From assembly GCA_013399875.1 (NCBI GenBank), contig VXAZ01009382.1:186001-250000 (forward strand): 64,000 nt of DNA. Reading direction: 5' to 3'. Positions 50,099-62,161 of this stretch are shown here, one piece after another. Below the pieces are notes generated by a model. That model was not told the DNA's origin. It searched no databases and worked only from the letters and a program-made list of their open reading frames with translations. The stretch's first letter is position 1. The number at the start of each line of letters is the position of its first letter. The position numbers were made by a program, and so were the translations under genes. The DNA is from Gymnorhina tibicen (lineage: Eukaryota; Chordata; Aves; Passeriformes; Artamidae).

Positions 50099-50819
50099 CT
50101 ATGCAGTTTAATTGGAGTGTGTTGGTATTCTCCAGAGTTAGTATAAATCTTCTGTAAAGAAATGCAAATAAATGTGCAGCAGGTGCAGAAGAATAAAAAG
50201 TTCCTCTGCTGTGCCTCAACAGCCGTATCAGAAACTCTCCAGTACTGATGATTCTGCACAAAATTCAGGTGATGAGTGATAAGAGTAAAGCTGCCTGAGT
50301 GAGCAGAGGAGATGGCAGTGGGCTGGCATGAGAAGAAGTCCAACAAACACAAAGGCATATTGAAAGGAAATGCCAAGGAGTGCAACACAGAAAATCTTAG
50401 CTATCATTAATGCAAATGGACCTGTTTGTAAATTGAAATGAAACGTCTGAAACTTAAAAAGGAAATTCATATTTAAATATAATATAATAATGATACCTTC
50501 AGCAGTATCTTCATAGTTAACATTTCTGTAAGGATGGCCCAGATTTGCAAATCTTTTTACCTTCAAGGTGTGAGTTTGGCAGAAATAGTATTTAACTATA
50601 TTTAACTGGAAAGACTGTACATGACTTAGGTTATGGCTTGCACTTGATTTCTTAAGGGTGTTATAGCCTTGGAGCCTTGTAACTCAGATTAAGAACAGAG
50701 GAAATCTAGAAAGTAAATTTGGCATCAATACCAGTTACAGAATTTTATGTAGAGTAGTAACCAAAGTCCTGGCCAGTTTTGCATAATTTTTTTAAAGGGC
50801 AAGGTAGCCATGCACTCAA
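50099..50819. other. Unique non-coding stretch
   Basis: Two overlapping minus frames (50053-50388 and 50228-50566, 111-112 codons) carry no recognised domain. Nothing else was seen. Confidence 0.45.
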
Positions 50820-50822
50820 AAC

Positions 50823-50860
<38 letters not shown>

Positions 50861-50903
50861 TAATAACAATAATAATAATAATAATAATAACAATAACAAT
50901 AAC

Positions 50904-50945
<42 letters not shown>

Positions 50946-50964
50946 ACCAAAACAATAATAATAT
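50820..50964. repeat. Compound (AAT)n/(AAC) microsatellite
   Basis: About 145 bases of AAT units are interspersed with AAC units, mostly in AATAAC pairs, including a block of three ACAATA-type units near 50889-50905. Translation of the minus strand gives a Tyr/Cys run and a false 94-codon frame. Confidence 0.97.
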
Positions 50965-53900
50965 CATTCCAGTCTGATAATTTAACTTGAAATCAATACT
51001 TGTCAGCACAGTTATTTCACAGCCTTTTTGATTTCATATTCTGCTTCATATGAATTTTTCAGGTGAATGTACTTCTGTTGGCTACCATTTGTGCTAGTCA
51101 TTCAGCTAGGAAAAACTGTTTCATATGCAGTTTTTCTCAGTGCCAATACATGTTTTCAACTCCAATTTTGTGTTTGAGAGTTTTTGAAAGTGTTGCCAGA
51201 GCTCTGTATAAAATATTTAATCACTGAGAGTATCAAAATAAAATTGATTCTCTGTTGGTCTGTTATTAGCATTAATGTTCCTAAGCTAAAAGGAGATGCT
51301 ATGGGACATATTTTCACAGTGATCTAGATGGCATTTTAATCTTGCAGTCACACTCAGTATAATTGGAGACAGGTGGCTAAAGCTCCACATTCTTCTTCAA
51401 AAACATTATGTTATCTCCATTCAGATATGCCTAACAAAGCCCTAAATTCATCCCATTATATTTTGCCAGCTGAACTTTGCAAAATGGAAGACAACATGGG
51501 CTGTAAAGCCTGTGCATTAATTTAGCTAAGCCCACATGGATTTCAGGTAGTTTAAGTTTTTACAATGCATGGTTACAGTATTGTGTAGCAAAGATTTTAT
51601 GCCAGAAAACACCAAAATGGCCATCAATTCTGACCTTTTTCTTGACCACAGCATTTCAGACATACTTGCAGTGGAGAGATGATTAGTTCATCTTGCAGAA
51701 GAAAAGCTGATTGCATTTTGCTCAGAAACTTGATTTATATTTTTTACAAAGTGGATAATTAAAAATGAAGTATGCATAAGATGATACATAAGAGGAATAT
51801 GATTTTAAACAGATTAATATATAGCCAAAATCTGCAAGATTTTGCATTAGTAACAATTATGCACTGATTTGTCAGATGCAACATTATGACATTATGCCTC
51901 TAACACTAGTCCCTGGCAGATAGCATGGAATACTGACCTGTTTCGAGAAGGTGATTCTTATGTTCTTAACACTAAAAAATGCTTTAAAATCAGACATTTG
52001 GATGAAGAATGCTTCCTGTCCTGTGGACCAACTTCTAGAAACATTTTGGTGCAACATTTGCCAAACTTGTTCTGGTGCAACATTTGAAGTCTGTGACTGA
52101 AATTTTTAAATTTACTTTTCAAGGGAGACCCTGGTCTGTACATTATTGTTAGACTTATGCCATCTGTTTCTCATAGAAGCCATCTGAGAGATATAAAGCC
52201 AGAGTTAAATAATTTAAATCTCAAACATGTAAAAAATTACTTGCATTTTTAAATCCAACATATTTGTTTTCAAAATCCTGCTTCAACAGCCCAACTTCAT
52301 GGACTAGACACGTCTAGTAACTAGGCCTTCATTTACCCAAGTTTGCTGAGATCTCTTCTATTTGTCCTAGAAAACTTGTATTTGATTTAGTTGACTGAAA
52401 AATGCACTGCAGGGATCTAACTTTAAAGCAACATAAATATACTGTTCCAAACTTTTATATAATAAACCATGATTTAAAGCACTTTTAGAAGAAAAAAGAC
52501 CAGTTGAATTCCCTTTTCAGCCTTGAAGGGATTCAAACCCAGAATACTTCCATGGCTGGTAACAATCCTAACCAAAAGCCTATTTTTTGGGTCAGGTGTG
52601 GAGAACCATTTAGATAATTATAGCCCGAATCTTATGAGCAAGGTACAAGGTATGCTTGGAGCCTCCTGTTCTGGCTCTCAATGTGAGTGGGAGGCGAGGC
52701 TGCATTCCAGAACAGTGGGTTACTTCACAGCTGTCCTATTGCAATCTGATGTCCCACTGTGCAGTAACACAATTTTTTCTCCTCTGTCACATATGAGTAA
52801 TTCTTTTTGCTATACAACTGACCATTTTTAGTGAGAGCAAGGCAAGATAATCCTCTCTGGTTTTTTTTCATTCCAAAATGACCTGAGGGAAGTCTAGTCT
52901 TTAACAGACAGAGAGTTGGGCCTTTGAGTTTCTTCAGGGCTAACAAAGGTATTGGACTCGCCAGTTTTCTTTTCCAAGCAAATGATCTACGAAATAATTA
53001 GTATATCTTCAAACATGATAGCCAACACTTCTTAAAAAAAGCAAGGACTTTTTCATCCTTATGCCTCATTACTGCATGATAGAAGAGAATAGATTTCAGT
53101 TTCTCCCTAGTTCCCATGTTTTTTTAAATGGCTGGAGTATCTTGGACTGTATTTGTCAGGCACCTCAGCCTTTGTGAAAAGGAGTCACATCTGTAATAGA
53201 ACAGAAAACATGGTGCTGAATTGCTGGCAGAGTCCATGGCAAAACTGTGGGCAGTCTAAACTCATGTGCTTTCCAAACAATGCTTGGTCACTGCTCAAGG
53301 GTGAGGAGGGACCCAGAAGCATCCAAAAGAAAGCAGACTGGATGCAACTATCCTGCTTTGCCAAGGAGGGAGTAAGCATAGTTGCCTGAACACAAGCCAC
53401 TCGGTGCCTGTTGGATGGACAGAGTTGCTACCTGTCCTGTTTTCCTGTTATGGAAATGCAGGTGAGTGTCTACACTGGACAACAGATTTCTTGCAAGGTG
53501 GCCAAGACTGATAATTCCAGGAATGTAATTTTTATTAGTCTGTGGCCTTCGGTATGTCTAGCACAAGTTCAGCACAGTGAACAGCTCTGTTCTACGAGTG
53601 AGGATGAGCTTGCAAGGTGACTGAAAGGCCTTGTGCCTTTGTGTATCATTCAACTTTGCTGTTGACAAAAATCCTTGCTCAAGTCCTTTTATGTTGAGAA
53701 ATGATGATTAGCACCAATTATCTGAAATTGGTGGATTTATGTACTGATTAAAGCACTGCTCAGTATATCTCTAATGAAAGCCTGCTTCAGCAAATTAACT
53801 AAAGCAATCTTTTCAAGCTTCCTAAGGATTTTCAATGAAAAACGAAACAAACAAAAGTCAATTAGTTTTAACCCTCACTGGAAGCTCTTTTATCTAAAAA

Positions 53901-55628
53901 CTTGCTTACTGTCAGCAAGTAATCTATGCAGTAATAAACAGATAGTTCCTTACTAAATTTATTTCAAAGCAGTTTGTGTATACTTAATTTATCAATTCCA
54001 TAAGGACACAATGCTTTCATAAAATACACACACAAATACATTCTAAGGAATACGTATGATTTTTGACTTCACAGAGGTCAAAACTGAGACTAACTAGATG
54101 ACAGTGGTTTATGTTTAATGAAAAATATGCAATATGCAAATATGTGTATAAATAAATAGTTTGGAAATTAAAGGGAACAATTAAGACTTGCTTTGATGTG
54201 AAAAACACGATATGCATTTCATCTCCTAGACAAACTACATATGATTGACAGTCTTTGAAGCTCTAGAACAGTCAGAGCACAATTTGTAGCTATTCTGCCA
54301 GCCACCAAGTACATTCACACAGAGATGCTAGAAGGCCTGGCTACATATTCCTGGGCTACATATGGAGTGGGCAACGGTGTCCTGCACTTGGCAAACCCAA
54401 CAGATGAGGTGGATCACACAGTAAAGGAAGACTAAGATCTCCTTTAGAAAAGGAATTCTGCTCCCACTGATTTGAAATATTTAATTTGGATGATGTGTTT
54501 TGACTTTATCATTTTGAATAAAAGTTTACATTACTGATATACATACATAATTTAAAAATGTATAATTTTTCATCTAAAACCCCCCCACAAATGGGTTTCA
54601 AAGCTAAACAAGAGATGGAAATTTTTTTACTTTTCTTGTCAAATGTTGAAATAAATATTTCCATTGAAACACATTCTCATTTGAAATCTGGCAAGACTCT
54701 ATTTTGGTTAAAGAAATACTGCTAAAGAAATACTGTTAAAGAAATGAATGATCATTTAGATGCCAGCATCTAGTTCATTTAAATGCTCAGATCTAGTCAA
54801 AATTCTAGTGGTATAAACTGTCCATCTTCATTCAATCATAAAGTAAAAATAATTTGCTATGTCCCATTAAGAATTGAAAGTTTATAGAAAGGGGATTTTT
54901 CTTAATCTTTTCTATTTTATACCTCTTAAAGATCAGGAAGGATGTATTATTTCATTTTGAAAAAATAAAATAAAGGAAGAGTTGACAGCTCAAAGCTTAT
55001 GGTTAACAGGAATACTTCTTTCACAGTGCAGATGCACAACAACAAATACAGTGATAATATTTCCCTCTCTCTGAACTTCACTGAATTATGTTTCAAAGTT
55101 CTAATTAACAGAGGTTGTCTTCATTCTAACCTTTCATGTGAGAATATAAAACAAAAATAAAATCTTTCTGTGAACCTGCGTCCTAACTTGCTGTTCTCCT
55201 CTACGAATGTATGTAAGCTCCTACTCATAAAACAAAAATAACCTTGAGCATTGTCCCTATAATGACCTCAGTTTCTTCCATTAAGGTTCTTAAGAAATTC
55301 AATTAACACTGATCCATACATTCCAATTTTGTAGTGCTATAGGATGCATAGGATACGACAGCATTACCACCCCCCTCCCCAAATATTAATAAAATAATGT
55401 ATGGAGGACTTGTTATCGGGCTGCCTGACAGAATTCAGAGTTTGTGATTTCCAGGTTTAAATCACACATGAGGTCTCATTTAATAAGCTTCAAGTTCCTG
55501 TTCAGTTTTGATAAATAGACCATTACCCCAACCGGGTTTTGGGAACAGGCTATGTGAACCATCTCATCTACACAAATGTTCCTCATATCCATGCTATTCA
55601 CATGAGACAGTGGCTAACACTTAGGAAT
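50965..55628. other. Unique AT-rich non-coding stretch
   Basis: No gene or transposon recognised in about 4.7 kb. A 102-codon plus frame (52523-52831) and smaller frames at 53153-53620 lack recognisable domains. A 14-bp tandem repeat lies at 54707-54748. Confidence 0.5.
54707..54748 (+). repeat. 14-bp tandem repeat, three units
   Basis: GTTAAAGAAATACT, GCTAAAGAAATACT and GTTAAAGAAATGAA follow directly on each other (54707, 54721, 54735). Confidence 0.92.
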
Positions 55629-55741
55629 GACACTATCTAGAGAGACTTTATTATGTTTATACTTATTAGAAATTTGCAGCCAGTGATGCTATCTTAAGAG
55701 GTTTAATTATGTTTGCATTCATTAGAGTTCAGCAAAGCCAG
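55629..55741 (+). repeat. Diverged tandem duplication, about 56-bp unit
   Basis: Unit 1 (55629-55683) and unit 2 (55685-55741) align along their length. Both contain a CTATCT block, an AGAG...TTTA block, TTATGTTT, an ATT(A/C)ATTAGA-like block, and end in GCCAG or GCAGCCAG. Many substitutions separate them, so the duplication is old. Confidence 0.7.
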
Positions 55742-57949
55742 CTCTTCTCCAATTACTAGCAATTTACAACTTTTATTATTGTTTTTCATCTAGAGGTCTG
55801 TCTCATCAAGGTCAAAGCCCTTGCAGAGTCATATTGTTTAGCCAGCTCCCCAGAGGTGTCTCTAGATGAACATTTGGATAAGTTCTGTAGCCCAGGAGAA
55901 ACCAGGGCCAATTTTTGAACCTCTGAGATTTGCTCGTAAGTGCAAACAATAATGTTTTATTGCTGCTTAGATGTGAATAGTTTCTACAGAAAATATTTTC
56001 ATCTTTACTGCTGCTAAACAACAAATAAACAGAACATGATACTGCACACAGTGTTGCTACATATCTTTTCAAATTTCTTCATGATTGCCAATTATTTTTA
56101 TTGTTACATAAATGTACTTCAGGACAAAACTCACACTTACAAGTCTAAAACCCTATGATTCTGTACCAGCTTCAGTGTGCACTGAAGCTCTCCAGTATCT
56201 CTCCAGTAATCCCCTTCTCCCTCCCACTTGTGATGTGAGAACCTGGACCAGGCAGAGAAATTGTTCAGGGGAACAACAATATCAGAGTTAAGCAATCCAG
56301 TAACTTTCCTCAGGACACCAGTGATTACTCTGTCCTCATTTTGGGGATTGTTATGCTGACTAGAACAGTAACAGTAATAATCATTAACTTTGTACTTTAA
56401 TTTGCAGTAGATGAGAAAGAAAACTAGAAAGAAGAAAGATTAAAAGAAGAACGTTTTAAAAATGTGCCAAAAGTTTGACTTTCTATGTTCTGAGTATGTT
56501 TGGCCAGAACTAGCATTGTCTCAGCTTAAAGGAGCTTAGGAAGAAACTCCAGAATCATGGAGGAGGCACTAGAAAAAGTAATTGTCACAGCCAAAAAACT
56601 AGGTGTTCACAATAAAGATTATGGGTTTTTTTCCAGTTCTTCAATTCATAATAAAGCATCTTCCTTTTCCAAGTACTAAAATCCTTGATATAAGAGTCCT
56701 TATCCATCTAATGAGTATTAGTAACATTTTACATAATATTACTAAAAAATATTACATCTGAGACCTTTCAGGGAATAAAGGCCTCAATTGTTTCCTATGG
56801 AACTGGAGTTTCATTACAAGTACCTAAGCAATTCTGCAGTAAAAGTAAGAAAAATTGAGTTTAATACCAACTTAAGAGCTGAGGGACTGACAACAGTTAT
56901 CTGTGATTCCTGGAGGAGGTATTTTTAGCTCAAGGTGCAATAAAAGACAGCACACCAGCTTTATCTGTGTTCAGAGTTTCCAAATAAGTCTTTCTGCCCC
57001 TCGTATTATTTTGACATAGAACAAATGTACTGAAAAGATAAAGGGTTCTCAGACTGCTTAGGCTGAGTTCTCAAAAACTGGAATATTTACACAAAATTCA
57101 GGAAAAAAATTATAGCCTATGTATTTAGATTAGAATCTATAAATTTAGTGTCACAGTCTTTCCAGACAGACTTTTTCATTAGGATGTGAGCATTGTCTTC
57201 AAGATGCAACCCTTGCAGAAACTATCTCTAAAAAGAGAAATGCATTTTAAACATCAGAGAAAGTTAGAGCTCCAGTTAAGAAAAAACATAGAAAGAAAAT
57301 TGATCAGTAGTTCTACAGTCTCTGAACAAAGTACAATTTACCCTAAATTACCCCAAAATAATTTCATAATGGTAAGAAGCAATTCTGTTGTGACTTCAAT
57401 ACAATCTGCACTCCCTGTGCATTAAGTTCTGTTTTTCTCTAATTAAAGCAATGCATTTTCTTAGCTGTATTTCAGGTAGCTATTTTTAAAAGCATACCTC
57501 TTGCATGGTGATTCAGACTAAGTATTTGGTGTAAGTGTACATAGCCTGTGCTAACAAAAAATTCAAGTGTTAAAAACCCCAAGATTTAATTAGTAAAATC
57601 TAAAGCAGGTGAAAAAAAGGTATTACCTCATTACTGAAAAAGTTAATAATATACATCCAATATTATAATTTACTTCCATAAAACATAATTCAGCAGATGC
57701 ACAGCTATGTTTGAGTTGCATTTATTTTATATGTAAGGAAATATTGCTAAAACAATATATAAAGGGGTAAAGCTAAAGCAAGAGACCAACAATTAACTCA
57801 GATAGTCATTGCCTGCATTTACAGGCAGTTGAAGGGTCCATGTGACAGGAAAAACCTACCCAAAACCAAAGAATTTTCATAAGTTTTGACTCAAAACTGG
57901 AAAAATACCAGCTCATGCAAGAGTTGTCACTGAAATAGCAGTTTCTTGA
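55742..57949. other. Unique AT-rich non-coding stretch
   Basis: No gene recognised. Open frames are at most 86 codons without known similarity. A strong small inverted repeat lies at 56169-56188. Confidence 0.5.
56169..56188. repeat. Short perfect inverted repeat
   Basis: GCTTCAGTG and CACTGAAGC are perfect 9-bp inverted arms separated by TG. The spacer is too short for a normal RNA stem-loop, so a dimeric protein-binding site or chance is likelier than a hairpin RNA. Confidence 0.8.
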
Positions 57950-58035
57950 ATCAGCTTCCCTGGACCTCATCCAGGACCCCATGTCAGTCCCTGTCCCAGT
58001 GGTGCCGCAGCAGGGCTGGTTTCCAGGTCCCTGCA

Positions 58036-58080
58036 GCCCAGCCCAGCCCAGCCCGGCCCGGCCCGGCCCAGCCCAGCCTG
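58036..58080 (-). repeat. (GCCCR)n pentamer array with G-quadruplex potential
   Basis: Nine 5-bp units run in the order GCCCA x3, GCCCG x3, GCCCA x2, GCCTG. On the minus strand this is eight GGG runs each separated by two bases (CT or CC), which fits the rule for a very stable G-quadruplex many times over. The structure is a prediction from the sequence pattern. Confidence 0.93.
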
Positions 58081-58329
58081 GGCAAAAATCCGTGCTCAGG
58101 AGATGGTGCCTGGGCCAGGGCTGGCGCTGCCGCCAGCACCGCTCTGCCCCTGGGCCGGGCTGGGCCCTGCCTCCCAGGCCGCGCTGATGGCTCCGACTTT
58201 GTGCGATCCCTACCGCGCACGGCTTTGCCACAGGGATGTGGTGCCTTTACTGAAGTGTTGCAGTAGCAAACAAACACTTTCCTATCCCTCCCCCTGCTTC
58301 TGCTGCCTGTCACCCTCTGAAGGGTTGCT

Positions 58330-58345
58330 GTGCCACGCGTGGCAC
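58330..58345. repeat. Perfect 16-bp palindrome
   Basis: GTGCCACGCGTGGCAC is self-complementary along all 16 bases and contains two CpG sites around an ACGCGT core. Confidence 0.95.
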
Positions 58346-58350
58346 TGGTG

Positions 58351-58779
58351 CTGCCTTGTTGACATATGTTCAATCTCTTCTTGGCGTGCTGCTCTCTTTT
58401 TAACACCAACTGAGCTCCTGAGTGTGATCGCATCACCCTGTCCCAGCCAGGTCCGCACATGGAACTCAGAACAGCCTGTTCCAAAGAGTGAGAAATACTG
58501 AAATCTCGTGTCTCGTCACCTGGAGTGGTAAAATCCTGCAGAGAGCTGTGAAAAGGCCTGGGTTTACAAGAGTCAGAGGTTGGTGTAAAATGTGGAGAAA
58601 GCAGATGAAAGCCAATCCCTTCTAAAATGAAGATACAATTTTAGAAAAAACGTCTTAACAACTTGAGTATCATCCCGCAGGCTGTGTTGCTTCTTTGTGA
58701 ACCTATACCCAGTTTTAAGATAAAATGGGTTTCTTCAGATACTTTCCAAGTGTACAACAGAAAAATCTGAAAAGCACAG
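58351..58779. other. Unique stretch
   Basis: Composition returns to AT-rich after about 58500. Nothing recognised. Confidence 0.45.
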
Positions 58780-59509
58780 TGTGGCAGGACATCCCCTCTC
58801 TCTCCTGGCTGGGGCATTTAGAAGAGGTAACTCAGACCAGATTAATAGCCCAGCGAGGAGTCAAAGAGCCCAGCTGGTAGTCAGAGAGCCCAGCAGGTCA
58901 CCTCCAGGCTCCCGAGAGTCTGAGCCCAAGCCCCGAGTACACATCTTGGTATGAGAGCAGATGTGGGAAGAAATAAAAGAAAATAAACATCGGTGACCAA
59001 AAGACATGGTTCTTATGTCTGTAAAAGCCCACACGAATTACCACAGAGGCAGAAGTCTCTTACACACTCCTCGGGAATGTGTGAGACGATTTCTCTCCTT
59101 AAGTCTGGACATGGACTTTTGAGGTTACTTTTCCAGAAACTGAGGGAAAGGAATTTGATGTCTACCTCTTCAAGAACTGGCGGTAAGAAACACTGGATCC
59201 TAAGTTACACTATTTCTTAGCTAGCTATAAATTTAATGGTACCTTTGACTCTGCGTGTATTATACTAGTATTCCATTTTTGTCTTATCCCTGTGTAGTAA
59301 TAGTCTGTTTTAAGTCTTATGTCAGTTAGTTTTGTGTCTATTAATAAATAATTCATTTTATAATAGACCGAATCAGCCATTATTGAAGAACTTGTGAATG
59401 AGAGTGGGTTTTTGGGGTGCTGCACACCTCAAAAACACGTCTGCCTGCTGCCAGAGGCCTGGGCAAAAAGGGAGGGACTGATTTAAACCTACATCATCCA
59501 TTCATAACA
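58780..59509 (+). mobile_element. Probable solo LTR, 730 bp
   Basis: The candidate starts TGTGGCAGGACATCC (58780) and ends CATTCATAACA (59509), with TGT...ACA ends. CACAG lies immediately before (58775-58779) and immediately after (59510-59514), an exact 5-bp target duplication. Reading plus, a CTATAAATT TATA-like box (about 59225) precedes an AATAAA signal (59344), followed by about 150 bases that could be U5. The first part holds three imperfect 20-bp units built on AGAGCCCAGC. No internal viral region adjoins. The 3' flank is CA-rich, so the duplication could be coincidence. Confidence 0.5.
58846..58905 (+). repeat. Imperfect 20-bp tandem repeat
   Basis: Three units carry AGCCCAGC followed by G/A/T-rich sequence and AGTCA (ATAGCCCAGCGAGGAGTCAA, AGAGCCCAGCTGGTAGTCAG, AGAGCCCAGCAGGTCACCTC). 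They lie inside the probable LTR. Confidence 0.8.
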
Positions 59510-59514
59510 CACAG

Positions 59515-62161
59515 TACATTAGAAGTTTTAGGAATACCACGGACCATTAGAAAACAAAGATTAGGGAAAATTTAAATCTGGCAATAGAGTGAAATGAAGC
59601 CTGACTAAACCCAGAAATAATAAGAAAGACTTTCAATTTTTAATAATAAGCCAGATCAAATAAACTCCTTGTGTGACTGAAATGAAAATTGTTTCCACAA
59701 AGCCATCTGATACCAGGAGAAATCAGTGAGTGAAAACCCTCATGGTGGTTTTCTTCTCTCATTTGAGCAGAACACAGCAGCTGCGTTATCAAATTTATCA
59801 TCTGGTAACCTAAAATATATTCAGACTTCTGAAGTAAGTGTGCACCTCTCCATTAAAATAAATTGAATGTTTGTTGATCATAAATTCATGGAGATAGAAA
59901 TTAGAGGTCAGTGGGAGAGATAATTAAAGGTATTTTTAGTTGCCACATTTAGTTTGGAGGGAAGAAAGAAGTTTTATACATCTAGCAGCAGAGGACAATT
60001 TTGGGCTTTAATTTAATGAGAAGAGAAACTAGCTTTATATGCCTCTTGAGTAGAAAATAGATGGTAACTGATTAATTCACACTGTTTTAGTCAGCTACAG
60101 GACTGCTGATTACTGATTATACTGATTGCAAGACTACTGATTATACTTGTAGTCACACAGACAGCAGGGGTTTAGAGGTGGCTACTCCTCTAAAGAGAAA
60201 ACTCCTCGGGTTGCAAATATGTCACCATCAGAGGCTGCAACCCGTAGCCTTCCCTTGCTAATTGCTGTTGCCCTCTCCTCCTCCTCAGTGCCCTTGGTGC
60301 CTTCTCCACCTCTGCTGACCTGAGCAAGTGCTGCTGTTTGAAGAGGCTGGAAAAATAAACAGGTCTTTTCTAGCTCAGCTTACTTTGGCTGCAGCAGTGG
60401 AGGAACCATTCATAGGATAGGGAGGTGATTTCCACAGGGTCTGGGTGAAGGCAGTAACTTGTCAAGCTGCTGGGACTAACTGGGTCTTCCCCTAGAAGGC
60501 AATCACTTGGGCTCACTCCTCAAAGGCTGAAGTGTCTTGTCTGAAGCAAGGTTCAGACATGCAAGCACAAGACAGCTTTTATTTCCCTCCGTCCTTTTTT
60601 TCCCCCCTCTCTTTTTTGTTTTAACAGGGGTAAGAAAGTTAAGAAGTAGGTTGGTTTTGTCCTAAAAGTTTCCAGAAAAAATACTTGTTCATTGCCAGTT
60701 ACCTGTGTGAAAACATTCAACATCCAGCAGCTCTGCTTTTGTAAATCAGGATAATTTTCTATAGATAATGTGGATGTTTCCATAACTAAATCCTGGAAAA
60801 TACTATAAAGTGGATCCTAAGCATGGTCTCAGAAGTCTCTTGCATGAGGCTTTCTGTTAAAAATACACTACCCAAGATTTTATTTTTCTTCTACATCATT
60901 ATAGTAGATGAGCCTGAATTATCAGGAAGGAATAAGTGCAACAAAATCCAGCTGCTTGTTTACTGAAAACTAGTAACTTGAGTGATGTGACTCTTCAGGG
61001 GTTCATAGAGCTGCAAGAGAAAAATTAAAAGTTATGGAAGTGCATTTTTTATTTCTTCCACACAAATAAACCAGGACTTATTTAATCCTTACCACCTTCT
61101 AACTTCTCTGTCTTGGGGGAAACTATAAATGATTAAAACATAGGAAAAAGAGGAAAAACATAAATCAGATTAACAGACTTTATGTACTACAGGAAAAGGG
61201 AGAAGCATGAAAAAAACAGATAGAACAAATGCCCTTCATTTATTTTTAATTTAGTAATATGTGTTATAAGATACAGGAGTGACAAGAAAAATTTGGAAGA
61301 AAGTAGTGTAAAGAGGAGGATTCCTTACAGCTGATTGATAGAGGTGTCTTTCAGTGTAATCCTCTCACTCTGACCATGCTGGAGACCAGAGGTATCCTAA
61401 ATGCATTTTGTTCCGTAAATAATTTCCTGATCCACATCACTTTCATATTTTCCATAAAGAACACTTAATCTAGGAAAAAAACAGTCTGAAACATGCTGAC
61501 CTAATTTGATGAACTTCATTATGTAATAAGGCCTCTGACTCAAATCACATCCTTCAACAGTTTCTTGATTGGGGATATTACCTGAATGAGTCTTGGTGAG
61601 CCTTTTTCTTTCTCAATCATGCATGCAGCCTTTTTCCCACAAAATTTTCCCCTTTTTTCCCATCAGCACATTCCTTTGGGCTGTTCAGCTGTTGGAAATC
61701 TCTCATGTCTGCCTAAGGACCCCCCTGTATTAATGAGGGATGGAAGGGAAGCACATAGGAACTCACAGGGACTTTTATGCAAGAGGATTTGCAAGGAGTC
61801 ATGGAGGAGGGCAAATATCTAATGAAGGCTCTTAGTGTGGATATCTTCAGCCAGGTGAGAGAGGAAAGATGATTATCTCAGGGTTAGGAACCACCTTTTA
61901 AACAGGACTTTCTCCGTGTGGTCATCAGTATTGTAGTGTCTCAAATTACATGGTATGTGTCCAGGAATGTGTTTTTTCTCATTTGAGACATCTGTTAGAT
62001 TAGATGAATCATCAACAGAAATGTCTGTTTCTCTCTACTGAATTTAAAGGTAAATCTGTTTCAACTTCGATATTCAATAGCAGATGTTTTTTTGTTGATA
62101 AGACCTTGATTGATTTATGGGTTGGCTGGTGATTTGAAGAATGAAAAGTGTAACTAAAACT
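59515..62161. other. Unique AT-rich non-coding stretch
   Basis: No gene recognised. An exact 12-mer TACTGATTATAC recurs at 60111 and 60135, and a T/C-rich run lies at 60592-60620. Frames of 76-78 codons have no known similarity. Confidence 0.5.

Larger units (their letters stand above)
57950..58350. other. CpG-rich GC island
   Basis: About 400 bases are strongly GC-rich in an AT-rich setting, with many CpG sites (for example GGCCGCGCTG, CTACCGCGCACGG, CACGCGTGG). It holds a pentamer array (58036-58080) and a perfect palindrome (58330-58345). Overlapping open frames on both strands (up to 166 codons, 57984-58484 minus) are Ala/Gly/Pro/Arg-rich and typical of GC-rich chance translation. It may be a CpG-island promoter, an unrecognised GC-rich retroelement or an expanded minisatellite. 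No TATA box or known exon was seen. Confidence 0.55.

Noticed and set aside
50725..51009. 94-codon minus frame with Tyr/Cys runs
   Set aside because: It is a translation of the AAT/AAC microsatellite.
57806..58501. Frames of 106-166 codons on both strands of the GC island
   Set aside because: GC-rich DNA lacks stop codons by composition. The peptides are Ala/Gly/Pro/Arg-rich, low in complexity, and overlap on both strands.
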